Part shown: piece after piece, positions 61,679 through 64,000 of the stretch
Position numbering within the stretch: position 1 is the stretch's first letter
Layout of the letters: every line of letters begins with the position of its first letter
DNA from: Humitalea rosea
Lineage (GTDB): Bacteria; Pseudomonadota; Alphaproteobacteria; Acetobacterales; Acetobacteraceae
Assembly (NCBI RefSeq): GCF_003253705.1
Contig: NZ_QKYU01000001.1
Span: forward strand, 372,001 to 436,000
Direction of reading: 5' to 3'
DNA length: 64,000 bases
The notes under the pieces: model-generated
What the model saw: the letters and a program-made list of their open reading frames with translations, nothing else
The model's database searches: none
What the model was told of the DNA's origin: nothing
Position numbers and translations under genes: made by a program

Positions 61679-62344
61679 TCAGGCATAGCGCTCTTCCGCC
61701 CAAGGATCGCCGCGGTGGTGGTAGCCGCGGACTTCCCAGAAGCCGGGCTGATCCTCGGCGACCAGGGTGATCCGCTTCAGCCATTTCGGCGATTTCCACA
61801 GGTACAGATGCGGCAGCACCAGCCGCAGCGGGCCGCCATGCTGGCGCTCCAGCGGCTTGCCCTCCCAGGTGAAGGCGATCAGCACATCCGGGCGGTCGAG
61901 GTCGGCCAGCGGCAGGTTGGTGGTGTAGCCGTCGTGCGATTCCATGGTGACGAAGCGCGCCTCGGGCTTCGGCCGCGCCAGCGCCAGAAGCTCCGGCATC
62001 GCGACCCCGGTCCAGCGGTTGTCGTAACGCGACCACTGCGTGACGCAGTGGATGTCGTTCAGCCATTCGCCCTGCGGCATCGCCTGCAACGCGGCCCAGT
62101 CGAAGCTCTGCGGCGCTTCCACCAGCCCATCGATCATGAGGCCGGCCGCGGCCTCCGGCACCGTCGGCTGCACGCCGAGGTCGAGCACCGGCCAATCCTT
62201 CACCAGCGTCTGGCCCGGCGGCAGGCGGTCGTGCTCGGGGTCGCCGTGTTCGCCGGTCAGCAACCGGCCGTCACGGGCCCAGGCCTGCTTGGTCGCCACC
62301 AGCTTCGCCTTGACCTTGCCGGTCAGGCTGACGTCGTCCGCCAT
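61679..62344 (-). CDS. sulfite-oxidase-like molybdopterin protein
   Basis: Protein of 221 residues with the sulfite oxidase/YedY molybdopterin fold. The Mo-ligand Cys is in LNDIHCVTQWSRYDNRWTG near residue 109; RFVTMESHDGYTTNLPL and HGGPLRLVLPHLYLWKSPKW are typical pterin-binding segments. No signal peptide or heme domain is seen, so it is a short cytoplasmic form. ATG 62344 has AAGGAG 9 nt upstream. The peroxidase remnant follows directly, perhaps a former operon partner. Confidence 0.9.
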   Translation of the reverse strand: MADDVSLTGKVKAKLVATKQAWARDGRLLTGEHGDPEHDRLPPGQTLVKDWPVLDLGVQPTVPEAAAGLMIDGLVEAPQSFDWAALQAMPQGEWLNDIHCVTQWSRYDNRWTGVAMPELLALARPKPEARFVTMESHDGYTTNLPLADLDRPDVLIAFTWEGKPLERQHGGPLRLVLPHLYLWKSPKWLKRITLVAEDQPGFWEVRGYHHRGDPWAEERYA

Positions 62345-62409
62345 CTCTTGCGCTCCTTCAACCCGGATTACGTGCGACGTGGGCGCGCGGATGCAAGCCT
62401 CAACCTGCG

Positions 62410-62988
62410 TTACAGCAGCTTCAGCGCCGCGATGCCGCCGACCACCAGCACCACCGCGACGGTGGTCACCAGGGTCAGCCGCTTCTCGATGAAATGCCGG
62501 ATCGGCGGCCCATAGGCCCGCAGCAGCCCGGCGAGCAGGAAGAAGCGCGCGCCGCGCGTCGCGATGCTGGCGGCCAGGAAGACCCAGATATCGAAATGCG
62601 CCGCACCCGAGGCGATGGTCACGAGCTTGAAGGGGATGGGCGTAAAACCCTTGATCAGGATGACCCAGACGCCCCAGCGCTCGTACCAGCCCTGGAAGCT
62701 CGACAGCGCATCGGAGTGGCCATAGGCGGCCAGCACCGGCCGGGCCAGCGCATCGAACAGCCAGAAGCCGATGGCATAGCCAAGCAGCCCGCCGAGCACC
62801 GAGGTGACGGTGCAGATCAGCGCGAAGCGCCAGGCCCGGTCCGGCCGCGCGAGGCACATCGGCAGCAGCATGGTGTCCGGCGGGATCGGGAAGAAGCTGC
62901 TCTCGCAGAAGGAGATGATGCCGAGCCACAGCCCCGCCCGCCGGTCGGAAGCGAGCATGAGGATGCGGTCGTAAAGGCGTCTGAGCAT
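62410..62988 (-). CDS. YqaA/DedA-related membrane protein
   Basis: Inner-membrane protein of 192 residues with the VTT-type fold. Motifs: CESSFFPIPPDTMLLPM near residue 28 and WVILIKGFTPIPFKLVTIASG near residue 110, typical of YqaA proteins. DedA-family members work in lipid flipping or membrane homeostasis. ATG 62988 is preferred over GTG 62997; no strong ribosome site is seen. It is divergent from an MFS gene. Confidence 0.88.
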   Translation of the reverse strand: MLRRLYDRILMLASDRRAGLWLGIISFCESSFFPIPPDTMLLPMCLARPDRAWRFALICTVTSVLGGLLGYAIGFWLFDALARPVLAAYGHSDALSSFQGWYERWGVWVILIKGFTPIPFKLVTIASGAAHFDIWVFLAASIATRGARFFLLAGLLRAYGPPIRHFIEKRLTLVTTVAVVLVVGGIAALKLL

Positions 62989-63142
62989 GGGCGGCACATC
63001 TCACATTGGCTCGGCGGCGGCAAACGAACGCCATGCATGGGATGCATGGCGCCACGGCAAGGTCTTCGCCTCCGCGCGCTTTCCTCCGCCCGCCCGATGC
63101 CGGAGACTGGCGCGAATCGCTGGCAGGACAGAAAAGCCCCCC

Positions 63143-64000
63143 ATGGAAACGTCCGCCCCCCGGAACTGGACCCTGCTGATCACCTGCGCGGTGCTGGTCG
63201 CGGCACTTGCCATGGGATTGCGGCAATCCTTTGGCCTGTTCCTGGCGCCGATGACGGCGGAATACGGCTGGCCGGCCTCGGGCTTCGCGCTGGCCATCGC
63301 CTTGCAGGTGCTGCTGAACGGCATCGCCCAGCCCTTCTGCGGCCAGATCGCCGACCGGCTCGGCGGGCGCGTGGTGATCTGGGGCGGCGCTGTGCTCTAC
63401 GCGCTCGGCATCCTCGGGATGGCGCTGTCGGAGGACCTCGGCCCCTTCACCGCCTTCGCGGGCGTGATGATGGGTGTGGCGGTCTCGGCCGCGGGGATGC
63501 CGGTGATCGTCGCCAGCCTGACCCGGCTGCTGCCCGAGGAGAAGCGCGGCCGCGCCGTCGGGCTCGGCACCGCGGGCTCCTCCTTCGGTCAGTTCCTGGT
63601 GGTGCCCTTGTCCGGGGCCGGGATCGCCGCCTTCGGCTGGCAGGGCGCGCTGTATGCCATGGCCGCCGCCGCCCTGCTGATGGTGCCGCTGGCGCTGCCG
63701 CTGCGTGAGGCGGCCAAGCCCCGCGCCACCAGCGCCCAGCCCGAACAGACCGCGACCGAGGCGTTGCGCGATGCCGGCCGCAGCCCGACCTTCTGGTATC
63801 TGTTCTTCGGCTTCTTCGTCTGCGGCGTGCATGTCTCCTTCCTCTCGGTGCATCTGCCGGGGTTCGTCGCGACCTGCCATCTGCCGCTCTGGGTCGGCGT
63901 CGGGGCGATCTCGCTGATCGGGCTGTTCAATGTGGTAGGCAGCCTTGCCTCCGGCGAATTGGCGCAGCGGTGGAAGCGGCGGGAGCTGCTGATCTGCATC
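63143..64000 (+). CDS. MFS transporter (C-terminus off window)
   Basis: Major facilitator open to the right edge, 286 visible residues. It starts METSAPRNWTLLITCAVLVAALAMG; LRQSFGLFLAPMTAEYGWP and QIADRLGGRVVIWGG give the typical first helices and the loop 2-3 signature. LTRLLPEEKRGRAVGLGTAGSSFG is seen mid-way. The second half contains FFGFFVCGVHVSFLSVHLP. This layout resembles the monocarboxylate-type family. Substrate unknown. Confidence 0.88.
   Translation, partial: METSAPRNWTLLITCAVLVAALAMGLRQSFGLFLAPMTAEYGWPASGFALAIALQVLLNGIAQPFCGQIADRLGGRVVIWGGAVLYALGILGMALSEDLGPFTAFAGVMMGVAVSAAGMPVIVASLTRLLPEEKRGRAVGLGTAGSSFGQFLVVPLSGAGIAAFGWQGALYAMAAAALLMVPLALPLREAAKPRATSAQPEQTATEALRDAGRSPTFWYLFFGFFVCGVHVSFLSVHLPGFVATCHLPLWVGVGAISLIGLFNVVGSLASGELAQRWKRRELLICI

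Overview
The window reads as a high-GC alphaproteobacterial chromosome, most likely Acetobacteraceae of the Roseomonas type. The reasons are very strong GC bias at third codon positions, many tripartite-tricarboxylate (Bug) receptors, several Tat-like signal peptides, and alphaproteobacterial housekeeping genes (gltA, parC, coq7, bpt, ettA). It holds about 58 protein genes, two tRNA genes, one clear pseudogene and a set of small repeats. The assignment is inferred from gene content only.

Layout. 1-3.6 kb: a GDSL hydrolase cut by the window edge, a cytosine-deaminase-like amidohydrolase and a divergent Bug receptor. 3.9-8.7 kb: a complete polyamine-type ABC importer (receptor, ATPase, two permeases) followed by a LysR regulator. 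8.7-13.4 kb, minus strand: an overlapping hyuA-hyuB-Ldh-family dehydrogenase operon. 13.6-16.7 kb: a solute receptor plus two beta-hydroxyacid dehydrogenases. 16.8-24.4 kb: glycosyltransferase, AI-2E-family membrane protein, DUF6134-like protein, a SixA/CHAD pair, a nuclease and citrate synthase, ending in a strong terminator. 24.7-30.9 kb: an unknown 218-residue protein, a receptor plus fused permease with no ATPase, two TauE/SafE permeases and an Asp/Glu racemase. 31.1-36.5 kb: a Bug receptor overlapping a D-2-hydroxyacid dehydrogenase, coq7/dsbB, a GST/cupin pair, an unknown membrane protein and tRNA-Leu(CAA).

36.5-47.6 kb: MFS transporter, MarR and LysR regulators, a second hyuB-hyuA pair with its own Bug receptor, an aminotransferase, a GNAT protein and ettA. 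47.7-53.2 kb: tRNA-Ile2(CAT), a membrane-anchored Ntn acylase, small proteins, and a coupled pair sharing an apparent sugar-associated beta domain, one member of which looks like a GT9 glycosyltransferase split by that domain. 53.4-59.5 kb: bpt, ycjX, ycjF, parC and folK. 59.6-64 kb: a small WWED-repeat membrane protein, DUF3830 and DUF1796 proteins, a glutathione peroxidase remnant, a sulfite-oxidase-like protein, a YqaA-type protein and an MFS transporter cut by the edge.

Functionally, much of the window looks built for scavenging organic acids and cyclic amides. Three Bug receptors lack TctA/TctB partners here, and they sit with two HyuAB hydrolase pairs, an amidohydrolase, a racemase, several hydroxyacid dehydrogenases and LysR/MarR regulators. 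Two structural signals are not explained by the genes. First, short tandem repeats of 11-24 bp occur at about a dozen gene boundaries, often starting at a stop codon or just after a start codon. Second, a family of double-hairpin elements lies at 56.6-60.1 kb.
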